Below, piece after piece: positions 52,320-61,239 of a stretch of DNA of 64,000 bases. Positions within the stretch are counted from its first letter, which is position 1; each line of letters begins with the position of its first letter. The notes under the pieces are model-generated. The model was given only the letters and a program-made list of their open reading frames with translations. It searched no databases and was not told the origin of the DNA. The stretch comes from Celeribacter baekdonensis B30 (GTDB lineage Bacteria > Pseudomonadota > Alphaproteobacteria > Rhodobacterales > Rhodobacteraceae), in the NCBI RefSeq assembly GCF_000299875.1, contig NZ_AMRK01000003.1:62001-126000 (forward strand), in the 5' to 3' direction. A program made the position numbers and the translations under genes.

Positions 52320-54812
52320 ATGCCCCTCTCCATGCCCACCATGCCCCGCATTTTTTCATTGCTGCTCAAACTCGTGTCCGCGCTTGTGATCATCACGGTC
52401 CTGGGCATTTGGTTGACCTATTGGTTGGCCTCGCGTTCCCTGCCCGATTATAATGCGGATCATACGGTGGCGGGGATTTCCGCCCCGGTCGAGATCGCCC
52501 GAGACAATGCCAATGTGCCGCATATTTTTGGCGCCACGGATGCCGATGTCTATTATGGCCTCGGCTTTGCGCATGCTCAGGATCGGTTGTTTCAGATGAT
52601 GTTGCTCAGGCGCACGGCGCAGGGCAAGCTCTCTGAGGTTTATGGCCAGCGCACCTTTGCCACCGACGAATTGATGCGCCGTCTTGGGCTTTATGCCGCG
52701 GCGGAGGCCTCGGTGGCGGCGCAAACGCCCGAAACCACGGCGGCGCTCGAAGCCTATGCGCGCGGCGTGAATGCCTGGATCGAAGAGGTCAACAAAGGCT
52801 CGTTGGGGCGCGGTGCGCCAGAGTTCTTTTTGTTCCCGACAGAGATTGCCTATTGGCGGCCTGCTGATTCCATCGCCATTCTCAAACTCGTCGCGGTGCA
52901 GCTCTCCGATCAAATCCCCAACGAGGTTTTACGCGCGCGCACCTCTTTGTTGATCTCGCCCGAACGGCTGGCCGATCTGATGCCCGATGCGCCGGGTCAG
53001 GGCACCGCAGTTTTGCCCAAATATGCCGCGCTTTTCCCCGATGTCGCGCCGTTCACCGCCAACTCCGGCATCGACTATGCGCTCGCGCCCTTCCCCAAAG
53101 CCGGGCTTGCGGGCGCGTCCAATGTTTGGGCCGCCTCCCCCCGGCGCTCCGCCTCGGGTGCGACGCTTTTGGCCAATGATCCGCATCTGGGGTTTTCCGC
53201 TCCGGGGGCGTGGTATTTGGCGCGGCTGGAACTGGGCACGGGCGGCGTGATTGGCGCGACTGTACCAGGGGTTCCGGGTGTTGTGTCGGGGCGCGGCGAG
53301 GATTTTGGCTGGGGCATCACCGCCGCCTATCTGGATGACGCCGATCTTTATGTGGAAAAGCTCAACCCGGACAAAGCGGACGAAGTTCTGACCCCGGCTG
53401 GGTTCAAACCGCTGCGCACACGGGCCTCGATCCTTCAGATCAAAGATGCGGCCCCGGTGACCTTGACGCTGCAATGGTCCGAAAACGGGCCGATCTTGCC
53501 AAAAAGCGCCTTTGACGTCGGCACGATCACGCCGCCGGGTCATGTCATGTCGGTGGCCTGGACCGCGCTGGTGTCCGATGATCGCTCGATGTCGGCGGTG
53601 GTGGCGCTGAACCACGCCCATACGATGACCTCCGCTTTGGTGGCCGGGCGCGATTTTGCCGCCCCCGCGCTCAATCTGGCGCTCAGTGACCCGGATCGGG
53701 TGGCGATGAAAGTCATAGGGCGCGCGCCTTTGCGGGACGCCGCGCATCAATCCAGGGGCCGCATTCCCTCTCCGGGCTGGATCGCAACCAACCGTTGGCA
53801 GGGCTGGCGCAGCTATGACGATCTGCCAGAGTTCGACGCGGGGCCGGATGAGATCATCGGCAACACCAACAACAAAACCGTCGATGCGCCCTTCCCCGAT
53901 CACCTGTCTTATCACTGGGGGGACAGTCAACGCATTCAGCGGTGGCAACGGCTGATGCAATCGCGTGAGGTCCACACCCGCGAGAGCTTTATCGAGGTGC
54001 AAAACGATGTGGTGTCGCCCTCTGCGCGGGCTTTGTTACCGCTCGTTGGTGCCGATCTTTGGTTCACCGGCGAGGCCGCCCCTGAGGGCACGGTTGAGCG
54101 TCAACGCCAACGTGCGCTTGCCCTTTTGGCGGAATGGAACGGCGAGATGAACGAACATCTGCCCGAACCTTTGATCTATTACGCCTGGATGCGGGCGCTG
54201 CAAGATCGCCTGATCCGCGACGAAATCGGCCCCTTGTCGCATGAGTTCACCCATGTCGAGCCGCTGTTTATCGAACGGGTCTACCGCAACATCGGCGGGG
54301 CCTCCGTGTGGTGTGACGTATTGCAATCCGCCCCGGTCGAGACCTGTACCGACATTGCCCGGCTTGCCTTGGACGATGCACTTTTATGGATTGGCGAGCA
54401 ATATTCGACCAATCTCGAAAGCCTGCGCTGGGGGGATGCGCATATAGCCCAGCACAACCACCCGGTTTTGGGCAATGTCCCGTTCCTCAAATGGGTGGTG
54501 AACATCCGGCAATCGACTTCGGGCGGCGACAATACCTTGATGCGCGGCGTGACCTCTGGCGAGGCTGACGATCCCTTTGCCAATGTCCATGGCGCGGCCT
54601 ATCGCGGCGTCTATGACTTTGCCGATCCCGACAGTTCGGTGTTCATCACCGCCACCGGGCAATCGGGCCATCCGCTGTCGCGCCATTACGATGATCTGGG
54701 CGAGCTGTGGCGGCGCGGTGAATATGTGCCGATGAGTTTGGACCCGGATCTGGCGCGCGCGGCAGGTGTGGGCGTGACGCATTTGACCCCGGCGGATGCG
54801 CAAGATCAATGA
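52320..54812 (+). CDS. Penicillin acylase family hydrolase (Ntn-type, membrane-anchored or periplasmic)
   Basis: An 830-residue precursor. A membrane/signal helix (about 12-33) starts the chain. The alpha part carries GLGFAHAQDRLFQMMLLRRTAQGKLSEVYG. The predicted autocleavage site is before Ser267 in GASNVWA, the N-terminal nucleophile of the beta chain, and ANDPHLGFSAPGAWYLARL follows as in the family. NNKTVDAPFPDHLSYHWGD is the later conserved block. Members hydrolyse amides, including penicillins and N-acyl-homoserine lactones; the role here is not evident. The start could also be 52332 or 52341. Confidence 0.88.
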   Translation: MPLSMPTMPRIFSLLLKLVSALVIITVLGIWLTYWLASRSLPDYNADHTVAGISAPVEIARDNANVPHIFGATDADVYYGLGFAHAQDRLFQMMLLRRTAQGKLSEVYGQRTFATDELMRRLGLYAAAEASVAAQTPETTAALEAYARGVNAWIEEVNKGSLGRGAPEFFLFPTEIAYWRPADSIAILKLVAVQLSDQIPNEVLRARTSLLISPERLADLMPDAPGQGTAVLPKYAALFPDVAPFTANSGIDYALAPFPKAGLAGASNVWAASPRRSASGATLLANDPHLGFSAPGAWYLARLELGTGGVIGATVPGVPGVVSGRGEDFGWGITAAYLDDADLYVEKLNPDKADEVLTPAGFKPLRTRASILQIKDAAPVTLTLQWSENGPILPKSAFDVGTITPPGHVMSVAWTALVSDDRSMSAVVALNHAHTMTSALVAGRDFAAPALNLALSDPDRVAMKVIGRAPLRDAAHQSRGRIPSPGWIATNRWQGWRSYDDLPEFDAGPDEIIGNTNNKTVDAPFPDHLSYHWGDSQRIQRWQRLMQSREVHTRESFIEVQNDVVSPSARALLPLVGADLWFTGEAAPEGTVERQRQRALALLAEWNGEMNEHLPEPLIYYAWMRALQDRLIRDEIGPLSHEFTHVEPLFIERVYRNIGGASVWCDVLQSAPVETCTDIARLALDDALLWIGEQYSTNLESLRWGDAHIAQHNHPVLGNVPFLKWVVNIRQSTSGGDNTLMRGVTSGEADDPFANVHGAAYRGVYDFADPDSSVFITATGQSGHPLSRHYDDLGELWRRGEYVPMSLDPDLARAAGVGVTHLTPADAQDQ

Positions 54813-54823
54813 GAGCTGCAAAG

Positions 54824-54852
54824 AGGATCAGCCCGACACCTGGGCTGATCCT
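54824..54852 (+). terminator. Hairpin after the penicillin-acylase-family gene
   Basis: AGGATCAGCCC (54824-54834) and GGGCTGATCCT (54842-54852) form a perfect 11-bp stem with a 7-nt loop, 12 bp past the stop codon. The T-run is absent, so termination may be inefficient or depend on other factors. Confidence 0.65.
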
Positions 54853-54964
54853 GTGGCGTAGTCCGCATTTATTTCTCAACCGGAAATATTTTTAACCAAC
54901 ACCTTGCCAGAGGCGCCGCGCTGCCGCATCCTTGCCGAAACACACGCGCACAAAGGATCATCAT

Positions 54965-55279
54965 ATGGCTTGGGTCTATCTGACCATCGCTGGGCTGCTC
55001 GAAGTGGCCTGGGCCTTCACCATGAAACAATCCGACGGCTTCACCCGCCCGTTGGACACCGCGCTGACGGCCGTCTTTGCGCTCAGTTCCTTTGCCCTTT
55101 TGGCCATGGCGATGCGCAGCCTGCCTTTGGGAACGGCCTATATGATCTGGACCGGGATCGGCGCAGTCGGGGCGTTTATTGTGGGCATTGTGGTGCTGGG
55201 CGAGGCCGCCACCCTGCCGCGTTTGATCGCGGCGGGCTTGATTTTGGCCGGGATTGTGACCATGAAACTCTCACATTGA
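54965..55279 (+). CDS. Small multidrug resistance transporter, SugE/Gdx-like
   Basis: A 104-residue four-helix protein. AGLLEVAWAFTMKQSDGFTR with Glu13 in helix 1 and LPLGTAYMIWTGIGAVGAFIVGIVVLGE match SMR proteins. The Trp-Ala-x-x-x-Lys pattern after the Glu resembles SugE/Gdx guanidinium exporters more than EmrE. No guanidine-II riboswitch (paired hairpins with ACGR loops) is seen upstream. The ATG at 54965 is preferred over 54932. Confidence 0.87.
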   Translation: MAWVYLTIAGLLEVAWAFTMKQSDGFTRPLDTALTAVFALSSFALLAMAMRSLPLGTAYMIWTGIGAVGAFIVGIVVLGEAATLPRLIAAGLILAGIVTMKLSH

Positions 55280-55317
55280 GCCGCGCAGCCCGCGGTGATT
55301 TCATCCGGTGAGTGGCA

Positions 55318-55878
55318 ATGGACGAGTTTGAAAAGATGCAGGCCGGGGAGTGGTATTGTTGCCTTGATCCGGCGCTGGATACGCGGCGTTTGCGGGTCTT
55401 TGACGCGGTCCACGCCCATAACGCCACGCGTCCCAGCGCGCGCGGCAACATCGCGCCTGAGCTGCGCGCGGTTTTAGGCACAGCCCCGGACACGGCCCGG
55501 ATCGAAGGCCAGTTTCGTTGCGTCTATGGCGTCAACATCCATCTGGGCGATGCGGCGTTTTTGAACGTCGGATGCGTGATTTTGGACAGTGGCCGAGTGG
55601 AGATTGGCGCGCGGTCGATGTTGGGTCCGCATGTGCAAATCTACTGTGCCGATCATCACCGCGACCCAAAGCTGCGGAGTGAATTGATCGAACGCGCCCT
55701 GCCCGTCCGCATTGGACAAGATGTCTGGATCGGTGGCGGCGCGATCATTTTGCCCGGCGTGACGATTGGCGATGGCGCGATTGTCGGCGCGGGCAGCGTG
55801 GTGACCAAAGATGTGGCCCCCGGCGTGACCGTGGTCGGCAATCCGGCGCGGGTGGTGACGCCGTCCAGAGAAAGCTGA
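55318..55878 (+). CDS. Sugar O-acetyltransferase, maltose/galactoside type
   Basis: A 186-residue hexapeptide-repeat acetyltransferase. The N-terminal cap contains [51 protein letters not shown] carries the catalytic His. The [43 protein letters not shown] end is typical of Maa/LacA. It uses acetyl-CoA in the cytoplasm. The ATG at 55318 is preferred over the GTG at 55312. Confidence 0.87.
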   Translation: MDEFEKMQAGEWYCCLDPALDTRRLRVFDAVHAHNATRPSARGNIAPELRAVLGTAPDTARIEGQFRCVYGVNIHLGDAAFLNVGCVILDSGRVEIGARSMLGPHVQIYCADHHRDPKLRSELIERALPVRIGQDVWIGGGAIILPGVTIGDGAIVGAGSVVTKDVAPGVTVVGNPARVVTPSRES

Positions 55879-55881
55879 CTT

Positions 55882-55997
55882 AAAGCGTTTCGGGATTAAC
55901 TTGAATAACGAGTTTGTCCCGAAACGCCCGCATCCTAAGTTAGGCTCCGCGCGTTTCGGATTTAAGTCGTATCTCACCTTAAATCCGAAACGCTTTA
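55882..55997. repeat. Palindromic repeat, MITE-like
   Basis: A 116-bp element bounded by AAAGCGTTTCGG (55882-55893) and CCGAAACGCTTT (55986-55997). Inside it GCGTTTCGGGA pairs with TCCCGAAACGC (55885-55895 with 55917-55927), and GCGTTTCGGATTTAAG with CTTAAATCCGAAACGC (55951-55966 with 55978-55993, 16 bp exact). The right end lies 2 bp before the stop codon of the convergent gene. Similar words occur at 49-91. No protein is encoded. Confidence 0.75.
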
Positions 55998-55999
55998 GG

Positions 56000-56326
56000 T
56001 CAGGCGTCCATCTTGCCCGGCTTGACCTTGCCCGCAAAGACGATGAACGCCGCACCATTTTTCAGCGCCTTCTCAGCCGCAGCCTTTTGATCGGGGTCTT
56101 TCAGCAAGGCGGGGTTGGCGGAGACGGCTTTGCAATTTTTGACATGCACTTTGTCCCAACCTTGCGCACGCAGGTTGAACACGGCGTGTTCCAAAGCGAC
56201 GCCATGCGCCGGGGCGACAACAAAGCCGATGATCGGTCTGCGCAGGCCGGGGCGTTTGGCGATCTTCGGTCCTGCCGTCGCTTCCAGCAACAGCATATAG
56301 AGTTTTGCCGTCCGTTTTTCCGCCAT
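56000..56326 (-). CDS. Conserved small protein downstream of hflX, unknown function
   Basis: A 108-residue cytoplasmic protein: MAEKRTAKLYMLLLEATAGP at the start, the core IIGFVVAPAHGVALEHAVFNL, and ALKNGAAFIVFAGKVKPGKM near the end. It looks like an alpha/beta fold without a recognised domain. It starts 1 bp after the hflX stop, so it is probably the last gene of the hfq-hflX unit. Its stop borders the palindromic repeat. Confidence 0.7.
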   Translation of the reverse strand: MAEKRTAKLYMLLLEATAGPKIAKRPGLRRPIIGFVVAPAHGVALEHAVFNLRAQGWDKVHVKNCKAVSANPALLKDPDQKAAAEKALKNGAAFIVFAGKVKPGKMDA

Positions 56327-56327
56327 C

Positions 56328-57626
56328 TTACATCTCCCGAAATTGCTTTTCTTGCCGCGGGGTCCAGAGCACCGTCATCTGATACCCCTCCTCGGTCGCC
56401 GTTTCCTGTTCCACCACACCCTCGGCGAACAACCAAGCGCGTTGTTTGCCCTGTGCATAGGGCAACAGGAGGTCGCGACTGATTTTTTCCTCTTCGAAAT
56501 ATTTCGAAATGGCGGCCAAAAGATCGGCCACGCCTTCGCCGGTCACTGCGGAAATGGCGAATTTATCATCCTCAGATTGCGCGCGCTCAAGCCGGGCCTG
56601 ACGCGCCTCATCATCCAACAAATCAATTTTGTTCCAGACCTCAAACATCGGCGCATCTTCTTTGATGCCCAGATCAGAGAGGATTTTACGCACATCCGCC
56701 GCTTGTTCGTCGCTTTTCTCATGGGAAATATCGCGCACATGCAAAATCAGATCGGCGTCCAGCACCTCCTCCAACGTCGCGCGGAAGGCGGCGACAAGTT
56801 GGGTCGGCAGGCTGGAGATAAAACCCACCGTATCCGAGAGAATGATCTCGCGGTCGGTGCCACCCTGCGGCGCTTCCAAGACCACGGAGCGCATGGTCGG
56901 ATCGAGCGTGGCGAACAACATGTCTTTGACGAACACATCGGCACCGGTCACCTTGTTGAAAAACGTCGATTTCCCGGCGTTGGTGTAGCCCACCAGCGCC
57001 ACGATTGGGAACGGCACCTTGGCGCGCGCGGCGCGGTGCAATTCGCGGGTTTTGACGACTTTCTCAAGCTGGCGTTTGAGCCGCAACAGGTGGTCGTCAA
57101 TGGCGCGACGGTCGGCCTCGATCTGGGTCTCGCCGGGACCGCCGACAAAGCCCAAACCACCGCGTTGCCGCTCAAGGTGGGTCCAGGCCCGCACCAGGCG
57201 GGTGCGTTGATAGGTGAGGGCTGCCATTTCGACCTGCAACACCCCCTCGCGGGTGCGGGCGCGATCGGAAAAAATCTCTAAAATAAGCCCCGTGCGGTCG
57301 AGAAGTTTGACCTTCCACTCTTTCTCAAGATTGCGCTGTTGCACCGGGCTGACACGCCCGTCGATCAACACCAAATCGACCTCGGCCGCGTTCAACCGCT
57401 CTTTGAGTTCGGCGATTTTGCCCGAGCCAAACAGTTGCCCCGGCTGCATTTTCGGCAGGCGCACGATCTCTGAGCCAACCACCTCAAGTTCGGGCAAAGC
57501 ATCGGCCAAGGCCACGGCCTCTTCAAGCCCCGCGACCGGATCGCGGCGGTTGCGATCTGATGTAATATCCGGGTGGATGACCCATGCGCGGGTCTTCAAC
57601 ACCTCATGTTCGTGCAGTTCGGACAA
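56328..57626 (-). CDS. hflX: GTPase HflX
   Basis: A 432-residue ribosome-splitting GTPase. The N-terminal HflX domain (about 30-180) contains GSGKIAELKERLN and LERQRGGLGFVGGPGETQIEADRR. The G domain begins at G1 GYTNAGKS (213-220), then G3 SDTVGFISSLPTQLVAAFRATLEEV and G4 NKID. HflX rescues heat-stalled ribosomes. The start is TTG at 57626 with TAAGGA six bases upstream. It lies 218 bp after hfq, the usual hfq-hflX order. Confidence 0.94.
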   Translation of the reverse strand: MSELHEHEVLKTRAWVIHPDITSDRNRRDPVAGLEEAVALADALPELEVVGSEIVRLPKMQPGQLFGSGKIAELKERLNAAEVDLVLIDGRVSPVQQRNLEKEWKVKLLDRTGLILEIFSDRARTREGVLQVEMAALTYQRTRLVRAWTHLERQRGGLGFVGGPGETQIEADRRAIDDHLLRLKRQLEKVVKTRELHRAARAKVPFPIVALVGYTNAGKSTFFNKVTGADVFVKDMLFATLDPTMRSVVLEAPQGGTDREIILSDTVGFISSLPTQLVAAFRATLEEVLDADLILHVRDISHEKSDEQAADVRKILSDLGIKEDAPMFEVWNKIDLLDDEARQARLERAQSEDDKFAISAVTGEGVADLLAAISKYFEEEKISRDLLLPYAQGKQRAWLFAEGVVEQETATEEGYQMTVLWTPRQEKQFREM

Positions 57627-57844
57627 TCGTATTCCTTAGGGTTGCGGGTGATCTCAGGCGATTTTCGCCGCTGATTTCACCCAATCTCTACTCTGCCGCA
57701 GGTAGCGATTTGCACGCCAATTTACAAGGGCACGCAAAAAGGCACAGAGCCAAACGACCCGTGCCAAAGCCGAGATGTCATCGGCTCATTGCGCCTTCAC
57801 AAGACAGGACAGGGGCGAGACGCAGGGCCGCACCCCCGTGCCGC

Positions 57845-58078
57845 TTACTCTTCGCCGTCGTAGAGATTGATCGGTTGCGCCGGCATTATGGTCGAGATCG
57901 CATGTTTATACACAAGCTGGCTTTGACCATCGCGACGCAGAAGGACGCAGAAATTGTCAAACCATGTGATCACGCCCTGAAGCTTGACGCCGTTGATCAA
58001 AAAAATCGTTACGGGAACTTTGGTTTTGCGGACATGATTGAGAAATGCGTCCTGGAGATTCTGTTTGTCACCGGCCAT
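57845..58078 (-). CDS. hfq: RNA chaperone Hfq
   Basis: A 77-residue protein containing the Sm1 motif with [29 protein letters not shown] and the Sm2 motif [16 protein letters not shown] (Tyr-Lys-His for U-rich RNA). It forms a ring hexamer that pairs small RNAs with mRNAs. The short C-terminal tail (NLYDGEE) is typical of alphaproteobacteria. The ATG at 58078 begins [10 protein letters not shown]. It is transcribed toward hflX. Confidence 0.97.
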   Translation of the reverse strand: MAGDKQNLQDAFLNHVRKTKVPVTIFLINGVKLQGVITWFDNFCVLLRRDGQSQLVYKHAISTIMPAQPINLYDGEE

Positions 58079-58237
58079 GATACTTTGCCTTTATTCTTGC
58101 GCTTATGATGCGAGCTGTCCCTCGGGCGACAGCACTTGGCGACACGTTCGCAGGAGTTCTTAAGGAATGTCAAGATAACGGCATGATTTTTGGCCAGATG
58201 CCGGGAAAGGCGGCACAATTTTGCGTCACTGCGGCCA

Positions 58238-59785
58238 CTAACGCCGCCAGAATTCCGGGTTCAACAGGGCAATAATCGCCAACATCTCAAGCCGTCCCAA
58301 AACCATGGTTCCGGCCAGGATCACCTTTTGCGGGTCTGACAATGAGGCGTAGCTCATCGAGGCTTCGCCTGCGACCTTGATCAAAGGTCCGGTGGTGGTC
58401 AGCGCCGAAATGGTAAACACCGCCGCCTCTTCGAATTCCACGCCAAACAGCGCCAGCAACATCATCACGAAGGCGATGGTAAAGGCGAAAACCATGAAAT
58501 AGACCCATGCGACATAGGCACCTTCGCGGCGGATGCGCCGCGCATTGGCCCCCGCGCCGCCGACCGAATGCGGCGAGATCAGTTTTTCGATCTCGCGTTC
58601 GCCGTGGCGCACCAAAGCGTAAAGCCGGATCAGCTTCACCCCGCCCGCCGTGGTCGCCACGCCGCCGCCAAAGATCGCCAACCCCATCAACAACACGCCC
58701 GGCGCTTGCAAGCCGGACCACAGCCGTGCCTCGGCCCAGCCCGAGCTTTCGAATCCTGCGGTTGAGAGAAAGGACAGCACCATGAACAAGCTGCCCCAGA
58801 GCGAGGACAGAGCGCGCCAGAACGTCCAATCGCCGGACACCTCCAAAACGCTGACCCAATGGCGCAGAAACAGGAAAATCGGCACGGTGATCATCAGGGC
58901 CAGTGCGATTTTCATTTCCGGGTCGCGCCACAGCGGCGGCGCATCGGGGCGCGGATGATCGGCGGTGAAGGTTTTGCGCGACAGCGCCAAAAACAAGAAG
59001 GCAAAGACCAAAAGCTCGCCCATAAACCCGGCGCCGCCACTCTCCAACCCGCCCACGGGCGAGATACCAGAGGTGGCCATGACCGACATCGCATGGCAGA
59101 GCGCGACATAGGCCGAGGAGCCGACCATCGAGAGTGCGAACCACAGCGCCAAGGTCAGGCCCAGATAGATCGGGAACAATTTGGCGGTGAAGCGCGCCAG
59201 GCGTTCGGGGGCGGCGGCGATGCGGGTGATTTGTGAGGCGCGGGTCTCGCTTTGGCCCGGTTCGCGCGAAGAAATCACCTCGAACCCGCCCAGATTCAGC
59301 GGTGCCAACACGGCCACGGCCGTCACCCACGCAAACAAACCGCCCAGCCAACCGACCAACGCCGTCCACAGATGCACCGGGCGGGACAACCGCGTCGGAT
59401 CGTCAAACAGCGTCGCTCCCGTGGTGGTCAGCGCCGAGACCATTTCGAAATACGAGTTGAAATAAGTGGTGGTTTTGGTCGCCTCGTCAAAGGGCACGGC
59501 GAGGATCAGCGGCAGCAGCGTATAGGTCGCCAAAAGCGTCAAAAGTTGATTGCGCCCCTCACGGTCACGGTCGCCCGCGCTGTCGCGGTCTTCGGTGCGC
59601 TCGGGACGAAACCGGGCAATGGCAATGAACATCGCCAGCGAGGAAAACAACACCGCCGCATAGACGAAAGCCCGGGCATCGTCCCATTCGCGCAGACCAA
59701 TGGCATAGGCCGCAGGGATCATCATCGCCGTCCCCGAGACCAGCATCAGCTGGACAAAAAATGGCATGCGCGCAAAGCGGTTCAT
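58238..59785 (-). CDS. trkH: Trk-type potassium uptake channel subunit TrkH
   Basis: A 515-residue membrane protein with four repeated M1-P-M2 units. Filter-like segments such as EMVSALTTTGATLF, AMSVMATSGISPVGGLE, LSTAGFESSG and ISALTTTGPLI are visible, with the glycine positions of K+ selectivity. It works with the cytoplasmic TrkA ring. Its ATG overlaps the trkA stop by one base (TAATG), so the two are co-translated. Confidence 0.95.
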   Translation of the reverse strand: MNRFARMPFFVQLMLVSGTAMMIPAAYAIGLREWDDARAFVYAAVLFSSLAMFIAIARFRPERTEDRDSAGDRDREGRNQLLTLLATYTLLPLILAVPFDEATKTTTYFNSYFEMVSALTTTGATLFDDPTRLSRPVHLWTALVGWLGGLFAWVTAVAVLAPLNLGGFEVISSREPGQSETRASQITRIAAAPERLARFTAKLFPIYLGLTLALWFALSMVGSSAYVALCHAMSVMATSGISPVGGLESGGAGFMGELLVFAFLFLALSRKTFTADHPRPDAPPLWRDPEMKIALALMITVPIFLFLRHWVSVLEVSGDWTFWRALSSLWGSLFMVLSFLSTAGFESSGWAEARLWSGLQAPGVLLMGLAIFGGGVATTAGGVKLIRLYALVRHGEREIEKLISPHSVGGAGANARRIRREGAYVAWVYFMVFAFTIAFVMMLLALFGVEFEEAAVFTISALTTTGPLIKVAGEASMSYASLSDPQKVILAGTMVLGRLEMLAIIALLNPEFWRR

Positions 59786-61161
59786 TAGAAAAAGTCGATC
59801 GACACTTGCAACAGGCGTTCGACCTCAGGCACGTCGGCGGCGAGCGAGAAGATGGTGATCACATCGCCCTCATCAACGCGGGTGTCGCCCGTGGGTTTGA
59901 CGTATTTATCGCCTTTGACAATCGCCCCGATCAAGACGCCTTCGGGGAAGGCTATGTCTTTGATGCGCTTGCCGGAAATTGGTGAGGTGGAAAGCACTTG
60001 CGCCTCGATCACCTCGGCCTCGCCATCACCGACCGAATAGACATTGCGCACCCGACCATGACGGATGTGGCGCAGGATCGACGAGACGGTGGTGGCGCGC
60101 GGGTTGATATAGGCGTCGATGTCGAGCGCGGTGAGGATCGGCACCAAGGTCGGGTCATTGACCAGACAGATCGCCATCGAACAGCCCGCCTGTTTGGCCC
60201 GCACGGCGGAAAGCATATTGACCTTATCGTCGTCAGTGACGCAAAGCACGGCGTCGGTGCGGCTGATGCCCGCCTCAGAGAGCAGTTCCTGATCCAACGC
60301 ATCGCCATTCAACACAATGGTGCGCTCCAAACTGTCGGCGGCGCGTTCGGCGACCTTACGGTTTTTCTCGATGATCTTGGCCCGCACCCGGTCGGTGCGT
60401 GCCTCTAAAGCCTGTGCCACAGCCAATCCGACATTGCCGCCGCCAAGGATCACGACGCGGTCTTGCTTGCCTTGCTTTTTGCCAAAGATTTCAAGGGTTC
60501 GGGTGATGTCATCCGAGTGGGTGAACACATAAATCGCATCCCCCGCATAGAGTTGATCGTTGGGTTCGGGCGCAAACAAACGCCCGTCGCGGCGCACGCC
60601 GACAACGATGGCGCGCAGGGTGGAAAACAGATCGGACAATTCGCGCAGCGAGGTGTTGAGCACTGGGCAATCTTCGACCAAGGAGATGCCCATAAGATGC
60701 ACACGACCCGCCAAAAACGCTTGGGTGTCAAAGGCGGCAGGCGCAGCCAGACGGCGCAGCGCGGCCTCGGCCACCTCTTTCTCCGGGCTGATCACCACGT
60801 CAATCGGCATGTGATCGCGACGGTAAAGATCGGAATAAATCGCGGTCAGATAGCTTTGCGCCCGCAGCCGCGCGATTTTACGCGGCACGGCAAAGACCGA
60901 ATGCGCCACCTGACAGGTGACCATATTGACCTCATCGGAATAGGTCGCGGCGATGATCATATCGGCATCGCGTGCGCCCGCTTTTTCCAACACATCCGGG
61001 TAGGAAGCAAAGCCTTCGATCCCCTGCACGTCCAATGTATCGGTCGCGCGCCGCACCAAGGCGGGGTTGTTGTCGACGACGGTCACGTCGTTTTTCTCGC
61101 CCGAGAGCTGTTTGGCGATTTGCCAACCCACCTGCCCCGCGCCGCAAATGATGACTTTCAT
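59785..61161 (-). CDS. trkA: Trk potassium transporter regulatory subunit TrkA
   Basis: A 458-residue cytoplasmic protein with two RCK halves. The first Rossmann motif is VIICGAGQVGWQIAKQLSG, the second VVILGGGNVGLAVAQAL, each followed by a TrkA-C domain (about 140-220 and 375-455). NAD(H) or nucleotides bound here gate TrkH. It follows ntrX by 78 bp on the same strand, an arrangement (ntrYX-trkAH-hfq-hflX) conserved in Rhodobacterales. Confidence 0.96.
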   Translation of the reverse strand: MKVIICGAGQVGWQIAKQLSGEKNDVTVVDNNPALVRRATDTLDVQGIEGFASYPDVLEKAGARDADMIIAATYSDEVNMVTCQVAHSVFAVPRKIARLRAQSYLTAIYSDLYRRDHMPIDVVISPEKEVAEAALRRLAAPAAFDTQAFLAGRVHLMGISLVEDCPVLNTSLRELSDLFSTLRAIVVGVRRDGRLFAPEPNDQLYAGDAIYVFTHSDDITRTLEIFGKKQGKQDRVVILGGGNVGLAVAQALEARTDRVRAKIIEKNRKVAERAADSLERTIVLNGDALDQELLSEAGISRTDAVLCVTDDDKVNMLSAVRAKQAGCSMAICLVNDPTLVPILTALDIDAYINPRATTVSSILRHIRHGRVRNVYSVGDGEAEVIEAQVLSTSPISGKRIKDIAFPEGVLIGAIVKGDKYVKPTGDTRVDEGDVITIFSLAADVPEVERLLQVSIDFF

Positions 61162-61239
61162 CGCATCATCCCTGACTGTTTTGACATCGTCGTTTCAGCT
61201 AAGAGGCTTGTCATGTCTGAACCTTTTGGTCAACTCGTC

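Noticed and set aside
54853-54964. Possible guanidine-II riboswitch in front of the SugE/Gdx-like gene
   Set aside because: I could not find the two small hairpins with ACGR loops that define this riboswitch.
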